Positions 1 through 8,192 are shown, numbered from the stretch's first letter. The stretch is 64,000 nt of DNA from Paludibacteraceae bacterium (GCA_024399495.1 JAKSNY010000009.1:1-64000); one strand, 5' to 3'. Notes: a model not told the origin generated them from the letters alone. Made by a program: numbers and translations.

Positions 1-833
1 ACGTAAGCAAGACAGATCCTACAGCCTCATCAACGGCAGTAGAGGAAGCAAAGAAAATAACCATAACAAATATCAGTGGTACAGCACTTGACGGTACAAC
101 ACCAAAGAATGTTATAATAGCGGTAGCCCCTGCAACATTTGCAACAGATGACATCACGCTGTCAATGACAGATAGTGACGGCAAGGTGTTCTCAACCAAG
201 ATAGGGAACTTCAACGTAGAACGCTCAGGTGGTCATGCTGTTGCTGTTGAGGTGGAGTTTGAGACGCCTGCACCAGCAACTACAGGCGAAGCAGAGATAA
301 CAGGCGGAACCAAGGTTAAGTGGATTCAACTATGGGAGAATGGTCCTAAATGGGCTGAGTACAACGTAGGTGCAACATCTGTTGGTGACTATGGTGGTTA
401 CTACTGCTGGGGTAGTAGCGAAAATAAAGGTTCAGCATACCCCAAAGTTACAATTATGATACAGGGTACTGAATACGACACGGCAAAGAACTTGTGGGGG
501 TCTAACTGGCAGATGGCTACACAGGAAGACTTTGGCAATCTTATAGCCAATTGCGATGTACAATGGACAGATAACTATAACGGCACAGGTAAGGCAGGTA
601 GAGTATATACGGGCAAATCGGAAGGATATACAGAAAACTCCGTCTTTTTTCCCGCCGCAGGCTACTATTCTTCGTCTGAGGTCAAGGATGGCGATAAAGG
701 TAATTACTGGACTGATGTTTCTCTCAACAAAAATACCTCTTACAGATTTCTTTTCGACAATAGTACTGCAAGCGAGGCTAAATCTTTCGGTCGCGGAAAC
801 TGTCTATCTGTGCGTGCGATATTGAAGGAGTAA
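1..833 (+). CDS. FISUMP / fimbrillin-like surface protein, 5'-truncated
   Basis: The reading frame is open from base 3, so the true start lies outside the window. An ATG at 165 is internal. The N-terminal visible part is a Thr/Ala-rich beta-sandwich-like stretch (NVIIAVAPATF) resembling fimbrillin-like (Mfa-type) domains of Bacteroidales. The C-terminal part, about residue 100 onward, reads KWIQLWENGPKWAEYNVGA, then WGSNWQMATQEDF, VFFPAAGYY and a closing CLSVRAI. This is the pattern of the FISUMP (Fibrobacter succinogenes major paralogous) domain. Such proteins are usually surface lipoproteins or adhesin-like; no signal peptide can be judged here. A rho-independent terminator follows at 943-982. 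Substrate or partner unknown. Confidence 0.75.
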   Translation, partial: VSKTDPTASSTAVEEAKKITITNISGTALDGTTPKNVIIAVAPATFATDDITLSMTDSDGKVFSTKIGNFNVERSGGHAVAVEVEFETPAPATTGEAEITGGTKVKWIQLWENGPKWAEYNVGATSVGDYGGYYCWGSSENKGSAYPKVTIMIQGTEYDTAKNLWGSNWQMATQEDFGNLIANCDVQWTDNYNGTGKAGRVYTGKSEGYTENSVFFPAAGYYSSSEVKDGDKGNYWTDVSLNKNTSYRFLFDNSTASEAKSFGRGNCLSVRAILKE

Positions 834-942
834 CGGAACACAGTGTAGCGAAAATTCTCGCAATGATTAAGAGATCCTTTGCTGACGCTCAGGATGACGG
901 ATGACGAAGAAGAACGCTCTGTGTGACGTTCAATGACAGCGG

Positions 943-982
943 GGTCAAGGGAGCATAACCGCTCCTTTGACCTTGTTTTTTG
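943..982 (+). terminator. rho-independent terminator of the FISUMP gene
   Basis: A 12-bp stem (943-954 with 961-972, one G-T pair) closes a 6-base loop and is followed by TTGTTTTTTG. It lies 110 bases behind the stop codon of the surface protein gene. Confidence 0.8.
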
Positions 983-1013
983 AGAAAGATTACCTTATAT
1001 TATAAATTTTGAT

Positions 1014-1091
1014 TTGGGGTAATGTTGCCAAAAATAGTTGGTAATTCATTCAAAAGAGCAGGGATTTTTCCTTGCTTTTTTATTACCCCAA
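1014..1091. other. compact three-stem structured element
   Basis: An outer perfect 10-bp stem, TTGGGGTAAT (1014-1023) with ATTACCCCAA (1082-1091), encloses two hairpins. The first is TTGCCAA/TTGGTAA (1025-1031 with 1038-1044). The second is AGCAGGGA/TCCTTGCT (1057-1064 with 1069-1076), followed directly by a T-run. Read on the + strand the last hairpin plus T-run also looks like an intrinsic terminator. It lies just outside the left end of the insertion sequence. It may be a small RNA, a tandem terminator or a DNA-level element; nothing in the sequence decides between these. Confidence 0.5.
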
Positions 1092-1275
1092 GGTCTAATT
1101 ATTGGCTAATGGACAAAATTCGTGATAAAATCCTTGTAAATTACTGAATAATAGTAACTTTGGATAGATTATTATTAACATGTGACTAATTGTCAAAAAG
1201 TAGGATAAAATCGTTGTATGTAATTGACAATAAATCAGTTGTAATGATTATCGCACTCAAGTGCCTTGATTTTCA

Positions 1276-1404
1276 GGATTTGGCTTATCTTAGGCATACA
1301 ATAAACGAAGTATGATACTGTGTCAAGGTTTGCTCGGCAACTTGTCTTGACCTTGACACAGACATATCATACGATGTTAACTTTGACTAAGATAAGGCAA
1401 ATCC
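1276..1404. repeat. nested 129-bp inverted repeat behind the transposase
   Basis: GGATTTGGCTTATCTTA (1276-1292) pairs with TAAGATAAGGCAAATCC (1388-1404) with one mismatch. Inside it, GTATGATA (1310-1317) pairs with TATCATAC (1365-1372), and CTGTGTCAAGG (1318-1328) pairs perfectly with CCTTGACACAG (1351-1361). The arms point to one long imperfect hairpin ending two bases before the transposase stop codon. It may terminate or protect the transposase mRNA, or act at the DNA level. Confidence 0.75.
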
Positions 1405-1406
1405 AA

Positions 1407-2393
1407 TCATTTTTGTTTGTTGGACTGATTCCTGAAGTACAGATACCATTTTACATGGTTCTGACAGTGCGTTTTTGACAATCCCCTATGTAACGATATG
1501 TTTTCGTACATATGTCCAAAAAATGATTCCAATGCATTAGTCGTACGAGGTACATCAGGATTGTCTATGAAGAGGAACATATTGGGCAGGGCGTGTTTCA
1601 GATGGATATATGATTTCCTTACCATCTTGTGTGTATACCATTCCGTATGTGATTGTATTTTAAAACTTTTCTTGGTAATCCAATCCTTGTATGTCTGATA
1701 CCATTGTTCTAGGAATATCTCCCACTGCAGTCTGTCATTCCTTGTCTTAACCTTGCTGATCATATTTACAAGTCTTTTAAGTTCTCTGCCTGCTTCGCTT
1801 TGAGGATGTTGGGTTAGCCATGTGTTGCACTCCCTCTGTATGTGTGCCAAGCATCTTTGTCTTATTGCATTTGGACAGGCTTTTGCTACTGCTTTGATTA
1901 TGTTTTTTCCACCATCAGACGTTACGCTGCGTATTTCTATACCAAGATTCTGTATATTTATCAGGTCCTCAACTATTTCTTCTTCCCACTCATCGTCCGT
2001 TATCCTGTATAGGAGCGTTGTCTTTATGTTCTCATCCCGATACAGGACAAGACACACCCTGTTTGGGAACCACGTTCCATCTATCAGAAGGTTTACCTTC
2101 TCCCTACGTTGCATTTGCCATTCCGGATATGACCTTAGATACTCATCAAACCAACGTGACAGCTGGCGCTCGCTGTATCCGCTCAAATCCGATATTTGCT
2201 TTATTGTCTGCTTGCCAAGTATCCACCACTTGAGCCACACAAACCTGTTGCCTTTACTAACGTCCTTTCTGCGGTGTGTGAACATATTTCCACATTCCTT
2301 ACATTTATACCGCTGATGACCTTTTTGTCTGCCCCATTTTATTACAGACAATGAACCACATTTTGGGCATCTTTCTGTCCTGCTTTTTCGCAT
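1407..2393 (-). CDS. IS256-type DDE transposase, zinc-finger variant
   Basis: The 328-residue protein appears intact. An N-terminal zinc finger has Cys9-x2-Cys12 and Cys31-x2-Cys34 and is followed by a helix-turn-helix-like stretch (QISDLSGYSERQLSRWF). A DDE-type core follows: Asp105 in LLIDGTW, Asp160 in VTSDGG, a CLAH motif (181-184), and Glu289 in TTNALESFFG. This order is that of the IS256/MULE superfamily, in the variant with an N-terminal zinc finger. The protein would bind the element ends and catalyse transposition. The ATG at 2393 is preceded directly by a perfect hairpin and T-run (2394-2432), which should restrict expression from outside promoters. Confidence 0.9.
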   Translation of the reverse strand: MRKSRTERCPKCGSLSVIKWGRQKGHQRYKCKECGNMFTHRRKDVSKGNRFVWLKWWILGKQTIKQISDLSGYSERQLSRWFDEYLRSYPEWQMQRREKVNLLIDGTWFPNRVCLVLYRDENIKTTLLYRITDDEWEEEIVEDLINIQNLGIEIRSVTSDGGKNIIKAVAKACPNAIRQRCLAHIQRECNTWLTQHPQSEAGRELKRLVNMISKVKTRNDRLQWEIFLEQWYQTYKDWITKKSFKIQSHTEWYTHKMVRKSYIHLKHALPNMFLFIDNPDVPRTTNALESFFGHMYENISLHRGLSKTHCQNHVKWYLYFRNQSNKQK

Positions 2394-2432
2394 AAAAAAA
2401 TAACTTTGATGAAATCAATTTCATCAAAGTTA
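2394..2432 (-). terminator. terminator-like palindrome touching the transposase start codon
   Basis: Two perfect 15-bp arms (2401-2415 and 2418-2432) are separated by 2 bases. Read on the minus strand they are followed by seven T residues (2400-2394) and then directly by the transposase ATG. The structure would stop or mask transcripts entering from the nadC-DUF975 side. Confidence 0.75.
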
Positions 2433-2506
2433 CTATAATTATTTGACATATAGTATCTTACAAGGCTTTCACCAACTACTTTTGTCTATTATACCTTTTA
2501 ACTTTT

Positions 2507-3157
2507 TTATGCTGTCGCAACTTTTGCCGCAGCATTTTTAAGTTCCTCTGCCTTTAACTCCTTATAGAACTCTACGTGAGCCAACTCCATATAAGGATAT
2601 ACAAAAAGTAGTGCAATACCGAATGTGATTATGCAAAGCAACCACCATCCAATAAATGTAAGGTCAAGTACAAATAACTTCCATTTATGACCATACATCA
2701 TTTTTTGAGAAGCGTCGATGCAGTCATTTGCACCCATCTCAGGATTCTCAGCGGCAATAAATGGAGTCATAGCGTATGCGTAAGACTTAATTATACCAGG
2801 GATAATAAATAGCAAAGCCCATAAGAAAGTAAAAAGTGCGGTCAGCCATGAAATTGCCATACAGCGTGCATACTTCCCTTTAAATACGTCAAACATATTT
2901 TTTACCGCATCTGTGTATCCGTTGTAGAACCCAAGCATGGCAACGCAAATAGCGTATGTCAAAGGCACTATCACGCAAAATTGAACTATTACACTAATAA
3001 AGGTTAGTGACGAGATGCCACAAAATCCGCCAATAGAGTTAATACCTTGATTCAATAAATAGATACCCCCAAAAATCAATGTTGCCATTACAGCTGGCTT
3101 CCAGTTGGCAGTGAGTGCATTATATGCACTTTGCCTAATTTCAGAATAAATCTTCAT
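2507..3157 (-). CDS. DUF975 family membrane protein
   Basis: The 216-residue protein has about five to six hydrophobic segments. It carries the conserved core of the DUF975 family: IPGIIKSYAYAMTPFIAAENP (about 120-140), then MMYGHKWKLFVLDLTFIGWW (about 153-172). These proteins are integral inner-membrane proteins without a known activity. It lies downstream of nadC on the same strand, with only a 37-bp spacer that is filled by a TTGAAAG repeat. The start at 3157 is the first ATG and lies right behind that repeat. Confidence 0.85.
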   Translation of the reverse strand: MKIYSEIRQSAYNALTANWKPAVMATLIFGGIYLLNQGINSIGGFCGISSLTFISVIVQFCVIVPLTYAICVAMLGFYNGYTDAVKNMFDVFKGKYARCMAISWLTALFTFLWALLFIIPGIIKSYAYAMTPFIAAENPEMGANDCIDASQKMMYGHKWKLFVLDLTFIGWWLLCIITFGIALLFVYPYMELAHVEFYKELKAEELKNAAAKVATA

Positions 3158-3160
3158 AAT

Positions 3161-3186
3161 AGTTAAAAGTTGAAAGTTGAAAATTA
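3161..3186 (-). repeat. TTGAAAG-type tandem repeat in the DUF975 leader
   Basis: AGTTAAAAGTTGAAAGTTGAAA fills most of the spacer between nadC and the DUF975 start codon. In the coding sense it reads CTTTCAACTTTTAAC and ends a few bases before the ATG. Relatives of the same family occur at 28017, 54151-54293 and 58692. Confidence 0.8.
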
Positions 3187-3194
3187 TAATATTA

Positions 3195-4040
3195 TTAGTG
3201 TTTAGCCTTAAAACTCATATCTAAGCTTTTTACGGAGTGTGTCAATGCCCCTACTGAGATTACATCTACGCCACATTCAGCATAATCCCTTATAGTATCG
3301 TAAGTGATTCCACCTGATGATTCTATCTCATATTTGCCATTAACCATTTGCACCGCCTTTTTAGTGTCCTCTATAGAGAAATTATCAAGCATAATGCGGT
3401 CAATGCCACCAACATTCATAGCCTCCTGTAGTTCATCAAAATTCCTTACCTCAATCTCTATTTTTAGTTTTTTACCTTTCTCTTTAAGGTATTTCTGTGC
3501 CGCTGTTATGGCATTGGTTATGCCGCCAGAGAAATCCACATGGTTGTCTTTAAGCAGAATCATATCATAAAGCCCTATGCGATGATTCTCTCCGCCACCT
3601 ATCTTTACTGCCTGTTTTTCAAGCAATCTAAGTCCAGGAGTGGTTTTGCGTGTGTCCAATACTTTGGTTTTAAGCCCTTCAAGTCTCTTTACATATTTAC
3701 GTGTGGTGGTTGCAACACCGCTCATACGCTGCATAATATTCAGCATTAGACGTTCAGTTTGTAGCAGTGATAGAACTTTACCCTCTACCTCAAACGCCAC
3801 ATCGCCTGGCTTTACCTCATCGCCGTCATTAAGGAATTGGGTCATTTTAAGAGTAGGGTCAAAAGCGTTGAATATCTTTTTAGCAACCTCCACGCCTGCC
3901 AATACACCTGTATCTTTTATAATAAGGCGTGAACACCCCATTTCTGTAGGCGGAATGCAGCAAAGCGAGGTATGGTCGCCATCGCCTATATCCTCTGCAA
4001 ACCAATATTTTATCAGTGAATCTAAATTATCGTACTCCAT
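3195..4040 (-). CDS. nadC: nicotinate-nucleotide pyrophosphorylase (carboxylating)
   Basis: The enzyme converts quinolinate and PRPP to nicotinate mononucleotide, CO2 and PPi in de novo NAD synthesis. The protein shows AEDIGDGDHTS near the N-terminus, TRKTTPGLRLLEKQAVKIGGGENHRIGLYDMILLKDNH in the middle and IESSGGIT near the end, all NadC hallmarks. A longer reading frame to 4109 needs a GTG start and an odd hydrophobic extension. The ATG at 4040 gives the normal 282-residue protein. It faces rlmH across a short spacer. nadD and nadE are also in this window but in other operons. Confidence 0.93.
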   Translation of the reverse strand: MEYDNLDSLIKYWFAEDIGDGDHTSLCCIPPTEMGCSRLIIKDTGVLAGVEVAKKIFNAFDPTLKMTQFLNDGDEVKPGDVAFEVEGKVLSLLQTERLMLNIMQRMSGVATTTRKYVKRLEGLKTKVLDTRKTTPGLRLLEKQAVKIGGGENHRIGLYDMILLKDNHVDFSGGITNAITAAQKYLKEKGKKLKIEIEVRNFDELQEAMNVGGIDRIMLDNFSIEDTKKAVQMVNGKYEIESSGGITYDTIRDYAECGVDVISVGALTHSVKSLDMSFKAKH

Positions 4041-4054
4041 AATAAAAAAAGTGG

Positions 4055-4062
4055 TATATTTG
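4055..4062 (+). promoter_or_regulatory. Bacteroidota -7 box of rlmH
   Basis: TATATTTG fits TAnnTTTG and stands 35 bases before the rlmH ATG. No clear TTTG -33 element is visible upstream. Confidence 0.5.
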
Positions 4063-4096
4063 TATTGAAAAATCAATGCAAAAATAAATAAAATAT

Positions 4097-4570
4097 ATGA
4101 AAATAACACTATTGGCGGTAGGGAAAACTACCGATTCCATTGTAGAGAGCCTTACAAACATATACATAAAGCGTTTGGAACACTATACTGATTTCAAATT
4201 TATTACAATCCCTGAACTTAAAAACACAAAAAGCCTGAGTGAGGCTGACCAAAAGCAGAAAGAGGGGGAGCTTATTCTAAAGGCTATCCCTGCTGGCAGC
4301 AGAGTGGTGCTTCTTGATGAGAAAGGTGCAGAGTACACATCGGTTGAGTTCTCTCAAAAAATAACCGCATACCAGAACAGCGGTGTTAAGAATGTGGTGT
4401 TTGTAATTGGCGGTCCATACGGTTTCAGCCCCGATGTCTATGCCCTTGCCGGTGAAAAGATTTCCCTTTCAAAAATGACATTCTCCCACCAAATGGTGCG
4501 TGCCATATTTACGGAGCAACTATATAGGGCGTTCACAATAATTAAAGGAGAACCTTATCATCATCAATAA
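4097..4570 (+). CDS. rlmH: 23S rRNA (pseudouridine1915-N3)-methyltransferase
   Basis: This SPOUT-class enzyme methylates pseudouridine 1915 in helix 69 of 23S rRNA, using SAM. The 157-residue protein has the full family length. It carries the SAM-binding knot motif VFVIGGPYGFS (about 102-112), LSKMTFSHQMVRAIFTEQLYRA (about 123-144) and the terminal EPYHHQ. The gene ends 5 bp before the convergent zinc-ribbon gene. Confidence 0.95.
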   Translation: MKITLLAVGKTTDSIVESLTNIYIKRLEHYTDFKFITIPELKNTKSLSEADQKQKEGELILKAIPAGSRVVLLDEKGAEYTSVEFSQKITAYQNSGVKNVVFVIGGPYGFSPDVYALAGEKISLSKMTFSHQMVRAIFTEQLYRAFTIIKGEPYHHQ

Positions 4571-4575
4571 AAAAA

Positions 4576-5331
4576 TTATTTTTCAGCACCCATTTCAGGG
4601 TCTATGAGGATTCGTCCGCAATGCTCGCAAACTATAATCTTCTTGCGTGAGCGTATATCAAGTTGGCGTTGAGCAGGTATTTTGTTAAAACAGCCTCCGC
4701 AAGCGTCACGTTCTACAGAAACTACAGCAAGACCGTTACGTGCATTCTTTCTGATACGCTTGAAAGCCTGTAGCAGACGTGGTTCTATCATAGCCTCTAT
4801 ATCTTTAGCCTCTTTTCTAAGCCTTTCCTCGTCTTGTTTGGTTTCAACTATAATCTCCTCAAGTTCCTCTTTTTTATCTGCAAGCATAGTCTGTTTCTCC
4901 TCAAGCAGACCCTTTGCCTCTTCAAGAGTACTTTTCTTGCGGTCTATGGCAGCCCCGAAATCTGCAATGTTTTTTTCTGCAAGTTCTATCTCAAGTTTTT
5001 GGAACTCAATCTCCTTTGAAAGGTGGTCAAATTCACGGCTGTTACGTACGTTATCTATCTGCTCTGTATATTTTTTTACAAGTTCTGTAGATTCGGCTAT
5101 TTTTGTCTTGCGAGCCGCAATCTCTGTGGTTATATTAGCTATCTCGCTCTCGGTGTTAGAAATACGGGTTTTCAGACCCTCTATCTCGTCTTCCAAATCC
5201 TGAACCTCCATTGGTAGTTCACCACGCAGAATCTTGATTTTATCTATCTCAGTAACTTTAAGTTGCAACTGGTGCAACGCCTTTAGTTTCTGTTCTACAG
5301 AAATCTCTTTTGTTTCGTTATTCTCTGCCAT
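4576..5331 (-). CDS. coiled-coil protein with C4-type zinc ribbon
   Basis: The 251-residue protein has a long, charged, helical coiled-coil part (about 10-190) followed by a zinc ribbon. The ribbon has CGGC (about 211-214) and CEHC (about 234-237) flanking NKIPAQ. This is the C4-type zinc ribbon (DUF164/zf-RING_7) family found next to NIF3 genes in many bacteria. Its molecular role is not established; nucleic-acid binding is a common guess. The ATG lies 2 bases after the NIF3 stop codon, so the two are very likely co-transcribed and translationally coupled. Confidence 0.85.
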   Translation of the reverse strand: MAENNETKEISVEQKLKALHQLQLKVTEIDKIKILRGELPMEVQDLEDEIEGLKTRISNTESEIANITTEIAARKTKIAESTELVKKYTEQIDNVRNSREFDHLSKEIEFQKLEIELAEKNIADFGAAIDRKKSTLEEAKGLLEEKQTMLADKKEELEEIIVETKQDEERLRKEAKDIEAMIEPRLLQAFKRIRKNARNGLAVVSVERDACGGCFNKIPAQRQLDIRSRKKIIVCEHCGRILIDPEMGAEK

Positions 5332-5333
5332 TG

Positions 5334-6110
5334 TTATAAACTGTTTATAGGGCTTTTGCCCTTTTTTGAAAAATGGATTGCAAAGTTAGGAATTTTTTTT
5401 GAAATAATATCAAAAAATATCTCTTTTGTGAATTGTTCGCTCTCAAAATGTCCTATGTCCGCTATAATCATTTTGCCAAGCGATGAAAAATACTGATGAT
5501 ATTTGACATCGGCGGTAACAAAAACATCTGCCCCTTGTTCCATAGCAGACTCAATAAGGAATGCTCCACTGCCACCACATACAGCCACACGCCGCACAGT
5601 CTTGCCCCTTAAATCAGAATAACGTATAGAACTGCAATTAAATACATTTTTAACTTTTTCAAGAAACTCCGTCTCTGTATAGGGGCGGTCAGTATTACCT
5701 ATCATGCCCAGTCCCTCGTTAGAGTCAGGGGTATCTAAAATTTTGCATTCTGTAAGCCCTAACTTACTGCACATACGTCCGCTAACTCCGTTAAAAGCCC
5801 TGTCCATAGCGGTGTGTGATGAGTATATTGATATGCTTTTTTGTATTGCCTTTATCACCATTGCAGATGTCTGTTCTGAAAGTTGCAGTTTTTTTAGTCC
5901 TGAGAAAATAAGAGGATGGTGGGATATAATTACATTGCAACCTAAATCTATAGCCTCATCTATGACATCGGGGGTTATATCCACGCATAAAAGCACTCCT
6001 AACACGTCATCAGAAAGAGGACCTATCTGCCAACCGGAATTGTCCCACTCCTCTTGTAAGCGGAGCGGAGCCACTTCCTCAATAATATTTGCTAAATCAG
6101 TAAGTTTCAT
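5334..6110 (-). CDS. NIF3-like dinuclear metal centre protein
   Basis: The family builds hexameric rings with a two-metal site; the cellular role is not firmly known (GTP cyclohydrolase-like activity has been proposed). The 258-residue protein shows EEWDNSGWQIG, the metal-binding IISHHPLIF and the SSHTAMDRA motif, and near the C-terminus GHFESEQF. This is the short form of about 250 residues, without the central insert seen in many longer bacterial members. The 36-bp spacer to pulA upstream is almost entirely a GGGTCAA repeat. Confidence 0.9.
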   Translation of the reverse strand: MKLTDLANIIEEVAPLRLQEEWDNSGWQIGPLSDDVLGVLLCVDITPDVIDEAIDLGCNVIISHHPLIFSGLKKLQLSEQTSAMVIKAIQKSISIYSSHTAMDRAFNGVSGRMCSKLGLTECKILDTPDSNEGLGMIGNTDRPYTETEFLEKVKNVFNCSSIRYSDLRGKTVRRVAVCGGSGAFLIESAMEQGADVFVTADVKYHQYFSSLGKMIIADIGHFESEQFTKEIFFDIISKKIPNFAIHFSKKGKSPINSL

Positions 6111-6115
6111 AAAAT

Positions 6116-6146
6116 AGGGTCAAGGGTCAGGGGACAAGGGTCAAGG
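6116..6146 (-). repeat. GGGTCAA-type repeat filling the pulA-NIF3 spacer
   Basis: These 31 bases are built from 7-bp units (GGGTCAA, GGGTCAG, GGGACAA). They occupy nearly the whole gap between the pulA stop codon and the NIF3 start. A copy with a single difference lies inside dsbD at 29998-30028, and a longer relative at 55527-55564. Confidence 0.9.
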
Positions 6147-8108
6147 TTAAAATTTTTTACATAAAATCATAGTGGAGGATGCGGGTACCGCAATATTGTT
6201 CCTGTTCCACTTAAATATGCCGTTCTCATTTATCTCTGAACCGTTGCCCACAACCCACCAGTTGTCTTGGGGTATGTCAAGCCAAATAACATTACGGTTT
6301 CCGTTGTGAATAACCATAATCCTGTTCCATTTGTCGCCACAGGCATTGTCGTCTATAGTATAGGCAACCACGCAAGCCTGATTAGGGTAAAGGAAATGCA
6401 AATGGTTTTGAATATCCTTTGTGGTAGGCATTCTCAACGCAGGATGCTTACGTCTAAGGTTTATTATACCCTTGTAATATTCAAACAGGTCTTTATGTGT
6501 ATGCTTGTTATCCCAGTCAAGTTGGTTTATGCTGTCTGCTGATTGATATGTGTTATGTACTCCCTTCTTTGTACGCATAAGTTCCTCTCCGCCATACATA
6601 AAAGGTATGCCCTGCGATGTCATGATAACAGACTGTGCCAGCATATTAAAATGTATAAGTTCTGCCTGTGCGGTGTTTTCAGGTGCTGAATATACAAGTT
6701 TATCGTTAAGGCAAAGGTCATCGTGGCACGATATATAGTTAATGCACTGATATGGCTCATTAGCCCAAGGAGAGTTAGAGTAGTTGATAAGTCCGTAGTG
6801 AATTTGAGAGTGCTGTGTGGCGGCTACAGTACCAAATTTAATGGTCTCATCGTAGCCTTGTCTGCCACTTGCAAACCCTGGCTCACGTGCGTTAGACCAG
6901 TTGCCTTTAATGGCATCACGCAGGTCATCACTAAATACGCCGATGCCTGTAAGCTGGTTTACATGTTGTTTTACAGCACGTTGCTCGTATGGAAGGGGGG
7001 AGTCTCCGCCAGTCCAGCCCTCACCATACATGTACAGAGTAGGGTCTATCTTGTCTAATTCCTCACGTATAATACGCATGGTCTCCGTATCGTGTATGCC
7101 CATAAGGTCAAAACGGAAACCGTCTATATGATACTCATTAACCCAATATTTAACAGATTCAAGTATGAATTTACGCACCATAGCACGCTCACTTGCAGTC
7201 TCGTTTCCACAACCCGATGCGTTAGAGTAACTTCCGTCTTGATTATGACGGTAATAATATCCAGGTGCAGTCATAGTAAACGATGAATGCTCCCAAGTGT
7301 AGGTGTGATTATAAACCACATCCATAATTATGCGAATGCCGTTCTTGTGCAGGCTCTGCACCATCTGCTTAAACTCACGGATACGGCAAATTGGGTCATA
7401 CGGATTAGTGGAGTAACTGCCTTCCGGCACATTATAGTTTAGCGGGTCGTATCCCCAGTTATATTTATTGTCTTGTGGGCGAGTCTCATCTATTGAGGCG
7501 AAATCAAATGCCGGCATCAGGTGTATGTGGGTGATACCTAACTCTTTAAGGTGGTCTATACCTGTCTTCTGACCGTATGAGTTTACAGTACCCTCCTCTG
7601 TAAAGGCAAGGAATTTGCCCTTGTTCTGCATTCCTGAGTTTTGAGCCATAGAGAAATCCCTTACGTGAATCTCATAAATGATTATATCCGTAAAATTCTT
7701 TAGTTCAGGTTTGGTGTCGTTTTCCCACCCATCGGGGTTAGTGTCATTTAGGTCAATAATGGCAGCACGCTTGCCATTTACACCCACAGCCTTGGCATAC
7801 ACACCAGGAGTCTCTTCTAACCACTCATCATCAAATTTTATTTGGAAAGTGTAGAACTTACCCTTTAAATCGCCATCTATTACAGCCTCCCAAATGCCAT
7901 CTGACTTCATTTGTTTCATCTGCCTTGTTTCCAAGGCGTTGCCCCCGATACCGTCAGAGTAAAGACGTAACACGGCATCATCTGCATCGGGTGAGTATAG
8001 TTTAAAAGTGGTCTTTTTAGGTGTGTAGTTCAATTCCAGGTCATTTCCTTTATATACAGGATATTCATCAAATGAACTGAAATGGACAGGTGAGTCAAAA
8101 TTACCCAT
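6147..8108 (-). CDS. pulA: type I pullulanase (GH13 debranching enzyme)
   Basis: The enzyme hydrolyses alpha-1,6 branches of pullulan, glycogen or starch dextrins. An N-terminal CBM48-like domain precedes the GH13 barrel. Pullulanase motifs are visible: YNWGYDP (about 216-222), DVVYNH (263-268), GFRFDLMG with nucleophile Asp334, YGEGW with acid/base Glu363, and CHDD (461-464). No signal peptide is visible, so it is probably intracellular, acting with the glycogen phosphorylase at 20.2-22.8 kb. A TTG at 8138 would extend it by 10 residues but overlaps the -7 box, so the ATG at 8108 is preferred. Confidence 0.92.
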   Translation of the reverse strand: MGNFDSPVHFSSFDEYPVYKGNDLELNYTPKKTTFKLYSPDADDAVLRLYSDGIGGNALETRQMKQMKSDGIWEAVIDGDLKGKFYTFQIKFDDEWLEETPGVYAKAVGVNGKRAAIIDLNDTNPDGWENDTKPELKNFTDIIIYEIHVRDFSMAQNSGMQNKGKFLAFTEEGTVNSYGQKTGIDHLKELGITHIHLMPAFDFASIDETRPQDNKYNWGYDPLNYNVPEGSYSTNPYDPICRIREFKQMVQSLHKNGIRIIMDVVYNHTYTWEHSSFTMTAPGYYYRHNQDGSYSNASGCGNETASERAMVRKFILESVKYWVNEYHIDGFRFDLMGIHDTETMRIIREELDKIDPTLYMYGEGWTGGDSPLPYEQRAVKQHVNQLTGIGVFSDDLRDAIKGNWSNAREPGFASGRQGYDETIKFGTVAATQHSQIHYGLINYSNSPWANEPYQCINYISCHDDLCLNDKLVYSAPENTAQAELIHFNMLAQSVIMTSQGIPFMYGGEELMRTKKGVHNTYQSADSINQLDWDNKHTHKDLFEYYKGIINLRRKHPALRMPTTKDIQNHLHFLYPNQACVVAYTIDDNACGDKWNRIMVIHNGNRNVIWLDIPQDNWWVVGNGSEINENGIFKWNRNNIAVPASSTMILCKKF

Positions 8109-8135
8109 AACATTAAAATTTACGCAATGTAAGTG

Positions 8136-8143
8136 CAAATATA
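8136..8143 (-). promoter_or_regulatory. -7 box of pulA
   Basis: On the minus strand TATATTTG (8143 to 8136) fits TAnnTTTG and lies 27 bases before the ATG at 8108. It rules out the upstream TTG start. Confidence 0.55.
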
Positions 8144-8192
8144 CAATATTTGTTGCAAAAAACTATTATAACAAACAAGTTTTTGCTACAAT

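Larger units (their letters stand above)
1104..2495 (-). mobile_element. IS256-like insertion sequence with repeated end sequences
   Basis: The element carries one transposase gene and about 300 bp of non-coding DNA behind it. The left end region around GGCTAATGGACAAAA (from 1104) matches the reverse complement of the right end (GGTATAATAGACAAAA, 2495 inward). Both inward arms share CCTTGTAA and then AGTAACTTTG (1153-1162; complement of 2425-2434). A second copy of the left repeat sits in direct orientation about 80 bp further in (from about 1181), so the left end carries two copies and the right end one. These probably are transposase-binding sites. I see no convincing target-site duplication, so the outer boundaries are approximate. 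The right end is about 11 bp from the stop codon of the DUF975 gene, so the insertion did not break it. Confidence 0.65.

Noticed and set aside
850..910. Dispersed repeat resembling the widespread TTTGCTGACGCTCAGGATGACG type
   Set aside because: Only one copy is seen in this window, so I cannot support a repeat call; a genome search would decide.
5334..6110. NIF3 gene as a truncated pseudogene
   Set aside because: The protein has all metal-site motifs and matches the short family form of about 250 residues.
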